A DNA stretch of 64,000 nt from Sva-07 sp963829585. Lineage in GTDB: Bacteria; Actinomycetota; Acidimicrobiia; Acidimicrobiales; Ilumatobacteraceae. The stretch lies in the NCBI GenBank assembly GCA_963829585.1, contig CAWHJD010000021.1, positions 62,001 through 126,000 on the forward strand, given 5' to 3'. This document shows, piece by piece, positions 1 to 9,179 of the stretch. The notes beneath the pieces were generated by a model. The model was not told the origin of the DNA. It saw only the letters and a program-made list of their open reading frames with translations, and did no database searches. The position numbers were made by a program, and so were the translations under genes. Position 1 is the first letter of the stretch. The number at the start of each line of letters is the position of its first letter.

Positions 1-607
1 TACCACACCGCGAGGTTGGTCATGGCTGCGAACTCCGCATGCCGGCGCGGTACCGACCCGTGAGCGCCATGAGCACCTTCTGACGCTCCTTCGTCGAGAA
101 CCCGTTGTCGCGGCCGGCGATCGCGAAGCTGGCTGCGAGGCGCTTCACGTCCCACTCCCACGGGCCTGGGTGGGTCTCGTCGAAGTCGTTGATGCCGAAC
201 TCCATCCGTCGCTCCGGCGATGCGTACACCCCGAAGTTCATGAGGTGTGCGTCTCCGCAGATCTGGGTGATGATCCCCGACCGCGGTGTGGTGGCCAGAT
301 CGGAGGCCATGATGAGCGCGGCGCCCCGGTAGAAGGTGAACGGTGACACGAGCATCCGGCCGTAGCGGATCGGGACCAACTCCGGTACCCGGCTGACGGC
401 CTGCTGCTCGAGCAGTGCCACGGGGTCCGGTCGATGGGTGCCCGGAGTGAAGCCGGCATGGCTCGATCGAGGCACCTCACGTCGAGCCGCCCGACCCCGG
501 GCGACGCGCTCTTCAGGGTTCAGGTGGGGGACCACCTTGCCGTGCTCGTATCGCATCCCGGCCGGAAGCGGCTGCGACTCGTCTCCATCATGCTTCTCTG
601 ACTGCAC
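1..607 (-). pseudogene. DUF2252 family protein, N-terminal part (copy 1, broken and cut by window edge)
   Basis: The reading frame starts at GTG 607, behind AGGAG, and encodes the N-terminal part of a DUF2252 protein. It includes the conserved QICGDAHLMNFG and INDFDETHPGPWEWD segments, which recall the kinase-like fold of this family. Compared with copy 2 it lacks one base near position 35 (AACTCCGCATG against AACTCGCGCATG), so the frame ends in an unrelated tail about 20 bp from the window edge. It does not carry the inserted base that breaks copy 2 near 5586. DUF2252 proteins have no firmly established function. The rest of the gene, if any, lies outside the window. Confidence 0.8.
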
Positions 608-754
608 GTCGATCTCCTCTTTCGTCGGAACATGTGCGGCGATCGCATCGGTCGGGGAGTCCCCGGGACCGTGACGACGAGCGACACCGCCCACGAGCGT
701 GCCCGGTCATCACGGGATTCGAATCGCCCGAACTGGGTGAACCGGTCTTCACGG

Positions 755-1660
755 CTAACGGCCTGGCTCGAGTACGTCGGTTCGTCCGTAGTGGCCCACG
801 ACGTCGAAGTAGCGCTTGGCGTGCAGTGCCGCCGCGAAGGTCGCAGTCGGCGAAGACGATGCCCTCTTCACCGTAGAGCGGGCCGGCGATCACCTCGCCG
901 CCGGGCGACACGACGCACGCGCCCCGCGGCCGAAGACGTCGACGCCGTCGGGCAGCGCCAGGGGGAAATCATCCGGGAACGCGCTCGCCGGGATGAACTG
1001 CGGCACGCTCACCACGAAAGCGCCCGCCTCGATGGCGATGTGTCGCATCGATGCGATCCAGCCGTCGCTGTCGTCCGCGGTGGGTGCGAGCCAGATCTGC
1101 GGGCCGCCCTCGTAGACCCGCCATCGGGCCAACGGCATCCGGTTCTCCCAACAGATGAGGCCACCCACCCGGGCACTTCCGGGAAGCTCGACCACGTCGA
1201 GATCGTCACCGGCGCCCAGCCCGTGGAACACGCGCTCGTGCATCGTGGGCATCAGTTTGCGATGCCGGTGCAGCACCCCCTCGCCGCCGATCACCAGCAA
1301 CGTGTTGTACAGCGAGCCGGGCCGGTCGTCCTCGCGCTCGTTGATGCCGATGGCGAGATGAACGCCGCGCTCCGCGCAGGCCGTCGCCAGCCGATCGACG
1401 AGCGGCCCGCGGACGTCGATGCTCGACGCCCACATCCGCTCCCACAGTTCGTCACAGCCCTCGGTCCAGGTCGCCGCCTGCGCCGCCCACGCCCCGCTCG
1501 GGTACACCGACACGAAGCACTCCGGGAACACCACCAGTGTCGCACCTCGATCCGCCGCCTCGCCGAGGAGATCGATGGCCTTGTCGATGGTCGCATCGGC
1601 ATCGAGGATCACGGGCGTCGCTTGGACCGCCGCTACACACACCGAGTCGAATCCCGTCAT
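755..1660 (-). pseudogene. Nitrilase, frameshifted duplicate (copy 1)
   Basis: The first 245 or so residues read intact from ATG 1660. They include the carbon-nitrogen hydrolase triad: Glu in PECFVSVYP, Lys in HRKLMPT and Cys in LICWENRMP. A one-base deletion near 920 then shifts the frame. A compensating extra base near 830 (GTGCAGTGCCGCC against GTGCAGCGCCCC in copy 2) shifts it again. The expected C-terminus (LEPGR, TAG at 755-757) can still be recognised. The intact paralogue is at 6029-6934. Because the catalytic core is complete but the C-terminal region is scrambled, activity is doubtful. This looks like the decaying member of the duplicated pair. Confidence 0.8.
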
Positions 1661-1797
1661 CTTGCGATGGTAACCGTCCGGCGGAACGGTGGATGCCGCC
1701 GGGTCCGGCTACGCCCCGCGACCCTGAGACGCCGTGCGGTTGTGCCCACGTCGGGATGCCGGTCCGTCGACGAGGTGGACGCACGGCGTCGTCGTCG

Positions 1798-3129
1798 ATG
1801 ACCGACCTGCTGTCGAAACCCATCCGACTCGGATACCTGAACGGCATCGCCCTCGTCGTGATCGTCGGCCAGCTGCCCAAGTTGTTCGGCTTCTCGGTGG
1901 AGGACGGTTCGGCCGTCGACGACGTGCGTGGCTTCGTGACGGGTCTGTCCGATGGCGACGCCTCGGCGCTGGCCTCGGCATTCGGCATCGGCGCACTGGT
2001 CGGGATCATCGGCATCGGCATGGTCTGGAGTCGGACTGCCGGAATGGTCACGGTCGTGATCGCCTCGATGGTGATCGTCGCGATCGGAGGGTGGCGCGAC
2101 GACCTTCCCGTGGTCGGGGCATTGCCGTCAGGGCTGCCGGCTCCAGCGCTCGGCGGACTCAGCTGGGACGACGCGCTGTCACTCGTGGGGCCGGCGTTCG
2201 GCATCGCGCTCATCGCGTTCACCGACACGAGCGTGCTCTCCCGCGCATTCGCCGTCCGACACGGCTACACCGTCTCGGGGAGCCACGAGATGCGGGCGAT
2301 CGGCCTGACGAACATGGCCTCGGGCGCCTTCGGCGGCTTCCCGGTGTCGGCATCGTCGTCTCGCACGCCGGTCGCGGAACAGGCCGGCGGGCGGACTCAG
2401 CTCGTGGGTGTCGTCGGAGCCGCGGCGCTCGTCGGCTTCGTCCTGTTCACCCCCGATCTCACCAGCTTCCTGCCTTCGCCGGTACTGGCAGCCGTCGTGA
2501 TCGTCGCCGCCTCGGCACTGTTCGACGTGCGCACCTTCGCCACGTTGCTGCGCGTCGACCGCGTCGACGCGGCCTTGGCCCTGGCTGCATTCCTCGGCGT
2601 CGTGCTCGTCGGCGTGCTCGAAGGCATCGTGATCGCGGTGGCGCTGTCACTCGTCGCCTTCGTGAACCAGGCGTGGCGACCGTACCGAGCGGAATTGGGT
2701 CGTCGCCGCGGTGTGCGCGGTTACCACGACCTCTCCCGTCCTCCGCACGGAGAGGCGATCGAGGGCGTCGTCATCGTGCGGTTCGACGCGCCCCTGTTCT
2801 TCGCCAACGCCGGGATCTTCGCCGAGTACGTCCGCTCACGCGTCGCCGACCGGGAGGGTGTGAAGTACGTGATCCTGGCTGCGGAGCCGATCACGAGCGT
2901 CGACTCGACGGCCGTCGACGAACTCGTGCGCCTCGACGATGCGCTCGCACAGGCGGGCATCGAGCTGGTGATCGCCGAGATGAAGGGCCCGGTGAAGGAC
3001 GATCTCGAACGTCGGGGCCTCGGCGACCGGTTCGGCCCGGAGCGCTTCGCCCCCACCGTGGGTGCTGCCGTCGACCGCATCACCGGATTCGAACGTCGCG
3101 ACATCGGGCGACCGTCCGACCGCACGTGA
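1798..3129 (+). CDS. SulP-family anion permease lacking the N-terminal membrane region, with STAS domain
   Basis: The 443-aa product begins MTDLLSKPIRLGYLNG. In the complete SulP of this window (22094-23854) that position is about 150 residues into the protein. The first third of the transporter, roughly the first four membrane spans including the region of the SulP signature, is therefore missing. The remaining membrane segments and a C-terminal STAS domain (from about residue 310, with the VDSTAVDEL strand-helix) are intact. The ATG lies inside the last bases of the duplicated DUF2252-nitrilase segment, so the truncation coincides with the rearrangement junction. It may be expressed but is unlikely to transport. 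A gene remnant is as good a description as a gene. Confidence 0.75.
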   Translation: MTDLLSKPIRLGYLNGIALVVIVGQLPKLFGFSVEDGSAVDDVRGFVTGLSDGDASALASAFGIGALVGIIGIGMVWSRTAGMVTVVIASMVIVAIGGWRDDLPVVGALPSGLPAPALGGLSWDDALSLVGPAFGIALIAFTDTSVLSRAFAVRHGYTVSGSHEMRAIGLTNMASGAFGGFPVSASSSRTPVAEQAGGRTQLVGVVGAAALVGFVLFTPDLTSFLPSPVLAAVVIVAASALFDVRTFATLLRVDRVDAALALAAFLGVVLVGVLEGIVIAVALSLVAFVNQAWRPYRAELGRRRGVRGYHDLSRPPHGEAIEGVVIVRFDAPLFFANAGIFAEYVRSRVADREGVKYVILAAEPITSVDSTAVDELVRLDDALAQAGIELVIAEMKGPVKDDLERRGLGDRFGPERFAPTVGAAVDRITGFERRDIGRPSDRT

Positions 3130-3170
3130 CGTGCAGCCGGCGGCCGGACCGCGCTGTCCAGAACTGCCGA

Positions 3171-4328
3171 TCAGTAGCGCAGCGTCGCGGCAGCGGTGCC
3201 TCCGCCGGGAATGTCGTGGGCCGCGACGACGAACACGTCCCCGCCGTGCCGCAGTGTCTCGGTCGCCGCGACGTCGGCGAGATCGTGGTCACCGGGCTCG
3301 CGATCGTTGTGTTCGACGAGTTCGACGTGACCGGGTCGGTAGCGCCCCCAATACGCCGCGTCACCGGGTACGAAGATCGATGCGACCTGGCCGGCCGCCG
3401 CTGCGATCACCGCTTGCTCGACCGTGTCGACGGTGGCCGCGGCGCCGGCGAAGTAGGACTCGCGGGCTCGCTCCTGCTGCTCTGACGCAACCGGCTGAAC
3501 CAAGGGACGAGCGCGTTCGGCGAGGTCGTCGGGACGGAGCTGCTCGGGGTTGCCAGGGACATGGCCGTCGACCAGGTGCTGGCAGCGGGTGATCGAACGA
3601 TACGCAGCGACCAGTTCGTCCACACCGGCGAGCACGAGTGGCAGCGTCGAGCCCTTTCGATGCTCGACCACGGCGCGGTCGACCACCTTCAGGAAGCGGT
3701 GGATGTCCGTGACCTTCGTGTCACCGCGCCCGCCTTGGCCGTGGAACCCCGCCGTGACCTGCCCACCGCCCACACGACCGGAGGCGTGGCTCTGCAGTTG
3801 GCGCTCACGGTCGTCCCACTGCAGCGCCTCGGGCATACCGGACGGCAGGTCGGCAACGTCGAGTTCGGTCGCGTGCGACTGGGATGCGCTCACCAGCCGC
3901 ACGGCATGCTGACTGAGCGCCAGCACCTCGAACCCGGTCGCGTTGGCCAGCGTCACCAGCAACGGCTTGAGGTGGAACCGATCGCTGACCACGGCCAGTT
4001 CGTCGACTTCCTGCGACAGCCGGATCGCGATCGTGTTCCCGGGCTCGACGAGTACGCCGAGCCCGGCGGAACCGTGGGCCCAGAACGCAGAATCGCCCGC
4101 GAACCCGCGAACGGCGTCGAGCATGGCGGGATCCTCCGACTCCTCCGTCGCGAGTCTGATGAGCGTGCGGAGGCGGATCGGGTCCTGGGCGACGTCCCTG
4201 CCGGCGGTGTGGGTCGGAAGGTACAGCGACACGCGCGGTCCCGTGCCGGTTCCGGCGAGCGCGATGACGTCGTCGATCGACAGTTCGTGATCGACGAGCG
4301 TCCGAATCGGTGATACAGACTTGCTCAT
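3171..4328 (-). CDS. baeRF-family protein (bacterial archaeo-eukaryotic release factor-like)
   Basis: The 385-aa protein shows the pattern of bacterial eRF1/Pelota-related proteins. The N-terminal domain has SLYLPTH and RLRTLIRLA segments. The middle domain contains LLVTLANATGFEVLALSQHAVRL. The C-terminal L7Ae-like domain has VDTVEQAVIAAAAGQVASIF followed by GGDVFVV. Proteins of this group have been proposed to act in ribosome-associated quality control or peptidyl-tRNA hydrolysis, but bacterial members are poorly characterised. The gene converges with the truncated SulP and lies downstream of the DUF2252 gene on the same strand, 84 bp away. It starts at ATG 4328. It sits between the two duplicated segments and has no second copy here. 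Confidence 0.75.
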   Translation of the reverse strand: MSKSVSPIRTLVDHELSIDDVIALAGTGTGPRVSLYLPTHTAGRDVAQDPIRLRTLIRLATEESEDPAMLDAVRGFAGDSAFWAHGSAGLGVLVEPGNTIAIRLSQEVDELAVVSDRFHLKPLLVTLANATGFEVLALSQHAVRLVSASQSHATELDVADLPSGMPEALQWDDRERQLQSHASGRVGGGQVTAGFHGQGGRGDTKVTDIHRFLKVVDRAVVEHRKGSTLPLVLAGVDELVAAYRSITRCQHLVDGHVPGNPEQLRPDDLAERARPLVQPVASEQQERARESYFAGAAATVDTVEQAVIAAAAGQVASIFVPGDAAYWGRYRPGHVELVEHNDREPGDHDLADVAATETLRHGGDVFVVAAHDIPGGGTAAATLRY

Positions 4329-4412
4329 GCACTCACCCTCGCGCCGTTGCCTCCACCGGGACAGGGCCGAAAGACTGGCGTGCCGGCCGGTGCCGATTGC
4401 CTGTTCGGCGGT

Positions 4413-5880
4413 TCAGAGACCGCGTTGGACGGTGATCCGGCCATCCTTCTCGGCCTGCAACAAGGCGTCGTAGTCGCGTTCGTTCTGGTCGGCGTACGCC
4501 TCCGAGAACTCGGCAATGGCCCGGTCGAAGGCATCGCTGTTGCCGAGGTAGCTGGAGATGGCGATGCGATCGCCTGAGCGTGCATGTGCCCTGACCAGCG
4601 ACGTGGCACACATCCGGGCGTAGGTGGCCATGGTGGCCGGCGTCAGTGTCTCGACCAAGGCTGCGCCCTTCCAGTCGCGGAGTTGACGGACGTAGAAGTC
4701 GCGATCGACTCCGTCGATGCCGTGCACCCGATCCCAGCCCAGGAAGATGTCGCTGCTCGCCTGCATCAGGTGCTGTCCGTGCACCACTCGTTCGCCGGGC
4801 GACCGCCCGTCGCTGTGCCCGACGAACTCCTCCAGCACGGACGCTTGGGCCTCTTTGGCTTGGAGAAAGAGCGGATCGGTCCCGTCGCGACCGAGCATCA
4901 GGATGATCCAGGCCCGGGTACCGACGCTGCCGACACCGACGACCTTGCGCGCCATGTCGACCAGACGGAACTCCTCGAGCAGGTGTCGGCGGTCGCTCTG
5001 CAACGTCCGGCGGTAGCTGCGAATCACGCCCCGCAGGAGCTCGTGGATCTGCTCACGCTCCATTCCCTCGAACAGTTCCTCGATCGGCTCGATGAGCGGT
5101 GGATCGCTGATGATGCGTCGTTCGCCGTCGACGAGATGGGTGAGTTTGTCGAAGGCCTGCAGGCTGTTGCGGGTCCGGGCTTTGGCGATGTTCGCCTCGG
5201 CCCGCTTGCGAACGGCTGCGCTGACGCCGCTCTGCAACTCCTTGAGTGACGTCTCGATGTCGCTGTGGTCGTACCACACCGCGAGGTTGGTCATGGCTGC
5301 GAACTCGCGCATGCCGGCGCGGTACTGACCCGTGAGCGCCATGAGCACCTTCTGACGCTCCTTCGTCGAGAACCCGTTGTCGCGGCCGGCGATCGCGAAG
5401 CTGGCTGCGAGGCGCTTCACATCCCACTCCCACGGGCCTGGGTGGGTCTCGTCGAAGTCGTTGATGCCGAACTCCATCCGTCGCTCCGGCGATGCGTACA
5501 CCCCGAAGTTCATGAGGTGTGCGTCTCCGCAGATCTGGGTGATGATCCCCGACCGCGGCGTAGTGGCCAGATCGGAGGCCATGATCGAGCGCGGCGCCCC
5601 GGTAGAAGGTGAACGGTGACACGAGCATCCGGCCGTAGCGGATCGGGACCAACTCCGGTACCCGGCTGACGGCCTGCTGCTCGAGCAGTGCCACGGGGTC
5701 CGGTCGATGGGTGCCCGGAGTGAAGCCGGCATGGCTCGATCGAGGCACCTCACGTCGAGCCGCCCGACCCCGGGCGACTCGCTCCTCAGGGTTCAGGTGG
5801 GGAACCACCTTGCCGTGCTCGTATCGCATCCCGGCCGGAATCGGCTGCGACTCGTCTCCATCGTGCATTTCTGACTTCAC
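4413..5880 (-). CDS. DUF2252 family protein (copy 2, single-base frameshift)
   Basis: Translation from GTG 5880 (AGGAG seven bases upstream) gives a normal DUF2252 N-terminus up to FTFYRGAA. An inserted C near 5586 (CATGATCGAGCG, where copy 1 has CATGATGAGCG) then moves the rest into another frame. That frame runs intact to 4413 and has QICGDAHLMNFG, FDETHPGPWEWDVKRLAASF, GVGSVGTRAWIILM, LFLQAKEAQASV and a C-terminal MATYARMCATSLVRAHARSGD. Joined, the product is about 488 aa, a usual length for the family. Since copy 1 has the other base count, either the gene is freshly broken or the assembly has an error here. The function is unknown. Its neighbour 148 bp upstream is the nitrilase. Confidence 0.8.
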
Positions 5881-7070
5881 GTCGATCTCCTCTTTCGTCG
5901 GGAATGTGCGGCGATCGCATCGGCCGGGGACTCCGGGACCGTGACGACGAGCGACACCGCCCAGGAGCGTGCCTGGTCGTCACGGGTTTCGAATCGCCCG
6001 AACTGGGTGAACCGGTCCCTTCGAACGGCTACCGGCCCGGCTCGAGCACGTCGGTTCGTCCGTAGTGACCCACCACGTCGAAGTAGCGCTTGGCGTGCAG
6101 CGCCCCGCGGAGGTCGCAGTCGGCGACGACGATGCCCTCTTCGTCGTAGAGCGGGCCGGCGATCACCTCGCCGCCGGGCGACACGATGCACGCTCCACCA
6201 CGACCGAACACCTCGACGCCCTCGGGCAACGCCACCGGAAAATCGTCCGGGAACGCGCTCGCCGGGATGAACTGCGGCACGCTCACCACGAAGGCGCCTG
6301 CCTCGATGCCGATGTGTCGCATCGATGCGATCCAGCCGTCGCTGTCGTCCGCGGTGGGTGCGAGCCAGATCTGCGGGCCGCCCTCGTAGACCCGCCATCG
6401 GGCCAACGGCATCCGGTTCTCCCAACAGATGAGGCCACCCACCCGGGCACTTCCGGGAAGCTCGACCACGTCGAGATCGTCACCGGCGCCCAGGCCGTGG
6501 AACACACGCTCGTGCATCGTGGGCATCAGTTTGCGATGCCGGTGCAGCACCCCCTCGCCGCCGATCACCAGCAACGTGTTGTACAGCGAGCCGGGCCGGT
6601 CGTCCTCGCGCTCGTTGATGCCGATGGCGAGATGAACGCCGCGGTCCGCGCAGGCCGTCGCCAGCCGGTCGACGAGCGGCCCGCGGACGTCGATGCTCGA
6701 CGCCCACATCCGCTCCCACAGTTCGTCACAGCCCTCGGTCCAGGTCGCCGCCTGAGCCGCCCACGCCCCGCTCGGGTACACCGACACGAAGCACTCCGGG
6801 AACACCACCAGTGTCGCACCTTGATCTGCCGCCTCGCCGAGGAGATCGATGGCCTTGTCGATGGTCGCATCGGCATCGAGGATCACGGGCGTCGCTTGGA
6901 CCGCCGCTACACACACCGAGTCGAATCCCGTCATCTTGCGATGGTAACCGTCCTGCGGGACGGTGGATGCCGCCGAGTTCGGCTTACGCCCCGCGACCCC
7001 GGACGCCGTGCTGTTGTGCCCACGTGCCGGTCCGTCGACGAGGTGGACGCACGGCGTCGTCGTCGATGAC
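5272..7070. repeat. Diverged 1.8-kb duplicated segment, copy 2
   Basis: This is the counterpart of 1-1802, in the same orientation. It holds the N-terminal two-fifths of the DUF2252 gene, the intact nitrilase and its upstream region. Homology stops after GTCGTCGTCGATGAC at 7070, where the sequence enters the 3' part of a helix-hairpin-helix gene on the minus strand. Confidence 0.9.
6029..6934 (-). CDS. Nitrilase / carbon-nitrogen hydrolase
   Basis: This 301-aa protein, from ATG 6934, has the complete nitrilase-superfamily triad: Glu47 in PECFVSVYP, Lys135 in HRKLMPT and Cys170 in LICWENRMP. The length and the closing RYFDVVGHYGR segment match true nitrilases, which hydrolyse organic nitriles to carboxylic acids and ammonia, better than amidases or ureidopropionases. 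The enzyme should be cytoplasmic. A longer upstream reading frame exists, but it runs through the rearranged region and lacks family similarity, so ATG 6934 is preferred. A DUF2252 gene follows 148 bp downstream in both copies of the duplicated segment, so the two may be co-expressed. The substrate cannot be read from the sequence. Confidence 0.9.
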   Translation of the reverse strand: MTGFDSVCVAAVQATPVILDADATIDKAIDLLGEAADQGATLVVFPECFVSVYPSGAWAAQAATWTEGCDELWERMWASSIDVRGPLVDRLATACADRGVHLAIGINEREDDRPGSLYNTLLVIGGEGVLHRHRKLMPTMHERVFHGLGAGDDLDVVELPGSARVGGLICWENRMPLARWRVYEGGPQIWLAPTADDSDGWIASMRHIGIEAGAFVVSVPQFIPASAFPDDFPVALPEGVEVFGRGGACIVSPGGEVIAGPLYDEEGIVVADCDLRGALHAKRYFDVVGHYGRTDVLEPGR

Positions 7071-7376
7071 GTACACCTCGCGTAAGTTCGGCGGTGTGTC
7101 GTAGCGGGCGTAGCCGCCGGCGTCGAGCAGTGCAACGAGGTCCTCCCAGCTCCGTTGGCCGGCATCGGCGACCGTGCTGACACCGGCATCGTGCAGGACG
7201 CGATACGTGCGCATAGCGATCGCGGCGCTGATTCGCGTACCGAGCAGCGTGGCGGCGAGAAACCACCGCTCGACCTCGTGCCGACCAGCGTCCACGTCGA
7301 TGCCCGCCTGCGTCGAGAACCGCCCGCCGAGTGTGTCGACCAGCTTCCGGACGAGGGCACGTTCGTCGCTGCTCAT
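6984..7376 (-). pseudogene. Helix-hairpin-helix / endonuclease III-like protein, C-terminally truncated
   Basis: From ATG 7376 the product starts MSSDERALVRKLVDTLGGRF and continues with LLGTRISAAIAMRTYRVLHDAG and SWEDLVALLDAGGYARYD. This resembles the helical HhH region of base-excision glycosylase relatives found in actinobacteria. After GGYARYD (about 7093) the reading frame enters the end of the duplicated segment and finishes with a proline-arginine tail of no family character. The normal C-terminal part appears lost at the 7070 junction. The family assignment comes from recalled sequence pattern and is moderate. Confidence 0.5.
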
Positions 7377-7598
7377 GCCGACCCGATCTCGAGAACATCG
7401 ACGTCTGTCCCCATGTGGGAGACCGTACGGTCGCTCGGAATCCACAGGGAAGGGCCGCAAGTACTCATCCGCAAGTACTCATTCGACTCTGCATCGCACG
7501 CGAAACCTCTGCCCGCTGCGGGGGTAGGGTCGCGTCGTCGGATCGATGACTTCCGCCCGACTGTGGCGGTCGAGCACAGCACGTTCAAGGGGGTTCGT

Positions 7599-8393
7599 GT
7601 GGACGACGTCGAGGGTGCGAGAACGTTCCGTGTTGCCGGCGCGACGTACGACTCGTTCATGGGTCGGTACTCGCGTGCGCTGGGCACGCTGTTCGCCGAT
7701 GCGGCCGGGGTTCAGCGAGGGCACACCGCGGTCGACGTCGGCTGTGGCCCGGGGGCACTCACGGCGGTGCTCGTCGAACGGCTCGGTCCCGATGCGGTGG
7801 CGGCCTGTGACCCTTCTGCGCAGTTCGTGACCGAGTGCGCCGCCCGCCACCCGGGCGTTCGGGTCGAACTCGGCCGAGCCGAGTCGATCCCGTTCGAAAC
7901 CGGTCGCTACGACCACGCCATGGCTCAACTCGTGCTGCACTTCGTGTCCGATCCGGACTCGGCGGCGAGGGAGATGATGCGAGTGACGCGCCCGGGTGGC
8001 CGGGTGTCGGCGTGTGTCTGGGACTTCGACGATGGTATGGAGATGTTGCGCTGCTTCTGGGATGCGGCCCTCGAGATCGACCCGGCGGCGCCGGACGAGG
8101 CCCAGACGATGCGGTTCGGTCGTCCCGGCGAGATCTCCCACCTCTTCGAGTCGGCCGGGATGGACGATGTGGTCGAGTCGACGTTGCAGGTTGCATCGAG
8201 CTACGCCGGCTTCGACGAGCTCTGGAACGGCTTCCTCGCCGGTGTCGGCCCGGCCGGCTCCTACTGTCTGTCGCTGCCCGACGACGACCGACAACGTCTC
8301 CGCACCGCGCTCTTCCGCAGGCTCGGTGAGCCCACCGGGTCGTTCGCGCTCGGCGCCGTCGCACGCTTCGCAGTCGCTCGCACGCCCGAATAG
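7599..8393 (+). CDS. Class I SAM-dependent methyltransferase
   Basis: This 264-aa methyltransferase has motif I VDVGCGPGALTAVL, an acidic second strand (AACDPSAQF) and a motif IV/V region SIPFETGRYDHAMAQLVLHFV followed by MMRVTRPGGRV. These are typical of the UbiE/Methyltransf_11 type. GTG 7599 is chosen because AAGGGGG ends about six bases upstream. An in-frame reading extends further 5' but through an intergenic, promoter-like stretch. The substrate is unknown. The gene stands alone between the truncated HhH gene, which is divergent, and an FMN reductase. Confidence 0.85.
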   Translation: MDDVEGARTFRVAGATYDSFMGRYSRALGTLFADAAGVQRGHTAVDVGCGPGALTAVLVERLGPDAVAACDPSAQFVTECAARHPGVRVELGRAESIPFETGRYDHAMAQLVLHFVSDPDSAAREMMRVTRPGGRVSACVWDFDDGMEMLRCFWDAALEIDPAAPDEAQTMRFGRPGEISHLFESAGMDDVVESTLQVASSYAGFDELWNGFLAGVGPAGSYCLSLPDDDRQRLRTALFRRLGEPTGSFALGAVARFAVARTPE

Positions 8394-8513
8394 CCACCGC
8401 AACGAAAGATCGGATCTCCTTCTACGGGCGTCGGATGTACGAGACGGTGTTCGGGGACACCACAGCCGGCGGGTCAGTCGGTGTCGAGTTGCTCCCGCTT
8501 GTACCTTGAGCCG

Positions 8514-9119
8514 GTGCGGATCGTGTCGATGTGCGGAAGTCTCGGATCGATGTCTGCGAACAGGTTGGCGCTCGATCTCGCGATCGACCGACTGGTGTCC
8601 GAGGGATCGACCGACAGCGTCGTCGACGTGCCGCTCAGGAACGTTCCGATGTTCGACCCGGATCGGGTCGATGAACCACCCACAGAAGTCGCCCACATGC
8701 GGTCACTCCTCGAAGCAGCCGATGGAGTCCTTCTCGCTGCACCGGAGTATGCCGGAGGGCTCGCCGGCGGCATGAAGAACGCTCTCGACTGGCTTGTCGG
8801 TTCGTCATCGATCCACCGGCGACCGATCGTGATCCTGAGCGCCGGCACCACGGGCGGTGAGTTCGCCATCGAACAACTGGTGCGGACTCTGAGCTGGCAG
8901 GGCGCCCTGACGGTCGGCACCCTCGGCATCCACGCGGCGCGTACGAAGATCGAACCGGGGGTCGGCTTCGTCGACGCAGAGACCGTGCGGCACATCGAGC
9001 ACTGGATGCACGAACTTGTTGCAGCGATATCGATGAGTCCGGAGTCGCTCCTCGAACGAGTCACACGCGTTGTCGGACCGTTCGGCATCGACCCGGCCCG
9101 CTTCGGCGACCTGCGCTGA
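8514..9119 (+). CDS. NADPH-dependent FMN reductase family protein
   Basis: The product has the flavodoxin-like pattern of NADPH-dependent FMN reductases: an N-terminal VRIVSMCGSLGSMSANRLAL phosphate-binding loop, then AAPEYAGGLAGGMKNALDWLVG, then PIVILSAGTTGGEFAIEQL. It is about 200 aa, the usual size. The family reduces FMN or acts as a chromate, quinone or azo-reductase. GTG 8514 places the conserved strand at the N-terminus. An alternative GTG at 8481 would add 11 residues. Confidence 0.85.
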   Translation: MRIVSMCGSLGSMSANRLALDLAIDRLVSEGSTDSVVDVPLRNVPMFDPDRVDEPPTEVAHMRSLLEAADGVLLAAPEYAGGLAGGMKNALDWLVGSSSIHRRPIVILSAGTTGGEFAIEQLVRTLSWQGALTVGTLGIHAARTKIEPGVGFVDAETVRHIEHWMHELVAAISMSPESLLERVTRVVGPFGIDPARFGDLR

Positions 9120-9179
9120 TCGGGCTCCGATCTTTCCCCTCCGGCGGCGAATCCGAAAAGGATCGTAATACGATGTTTA

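Larger units (their letters stand above)
1..1802. repeat. Diverged 1.8-kb duplicated segment, copy 1
   Basis: This stretch aligns along its whole length with 5272-7070: N-terminal DUF2252, intergenic region, nitrilase, and about 140 bp upstream of the nitrilase. Many differences look synonymous, and there are several single-base indels. Both copies end in the same string GTCGTCGTCGATGAC and then diverge completely. The left limit of copy 1 is the window edge, so its true extent is unknown. Confidence 0.9.

Noticed and set aside
632..1801. Long plus-strand reading frames antisense to the nitrilase in both duplicate copies (also 6065-7069)
   Set aside because: They lie in the mirror frame of a strongly conserved enzyme gene, are rich in Arg/Pro/His as expected for GC-rich shadows, and show no domain.
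1..7070. The DUF2252-nitrilase duplication as a pure assembly artefact
   Set aside because: The copies differ at many positions, mostly silent, and lead into different unique sequence at their right ends, so they are two real loci. The individual indels may still be errors.
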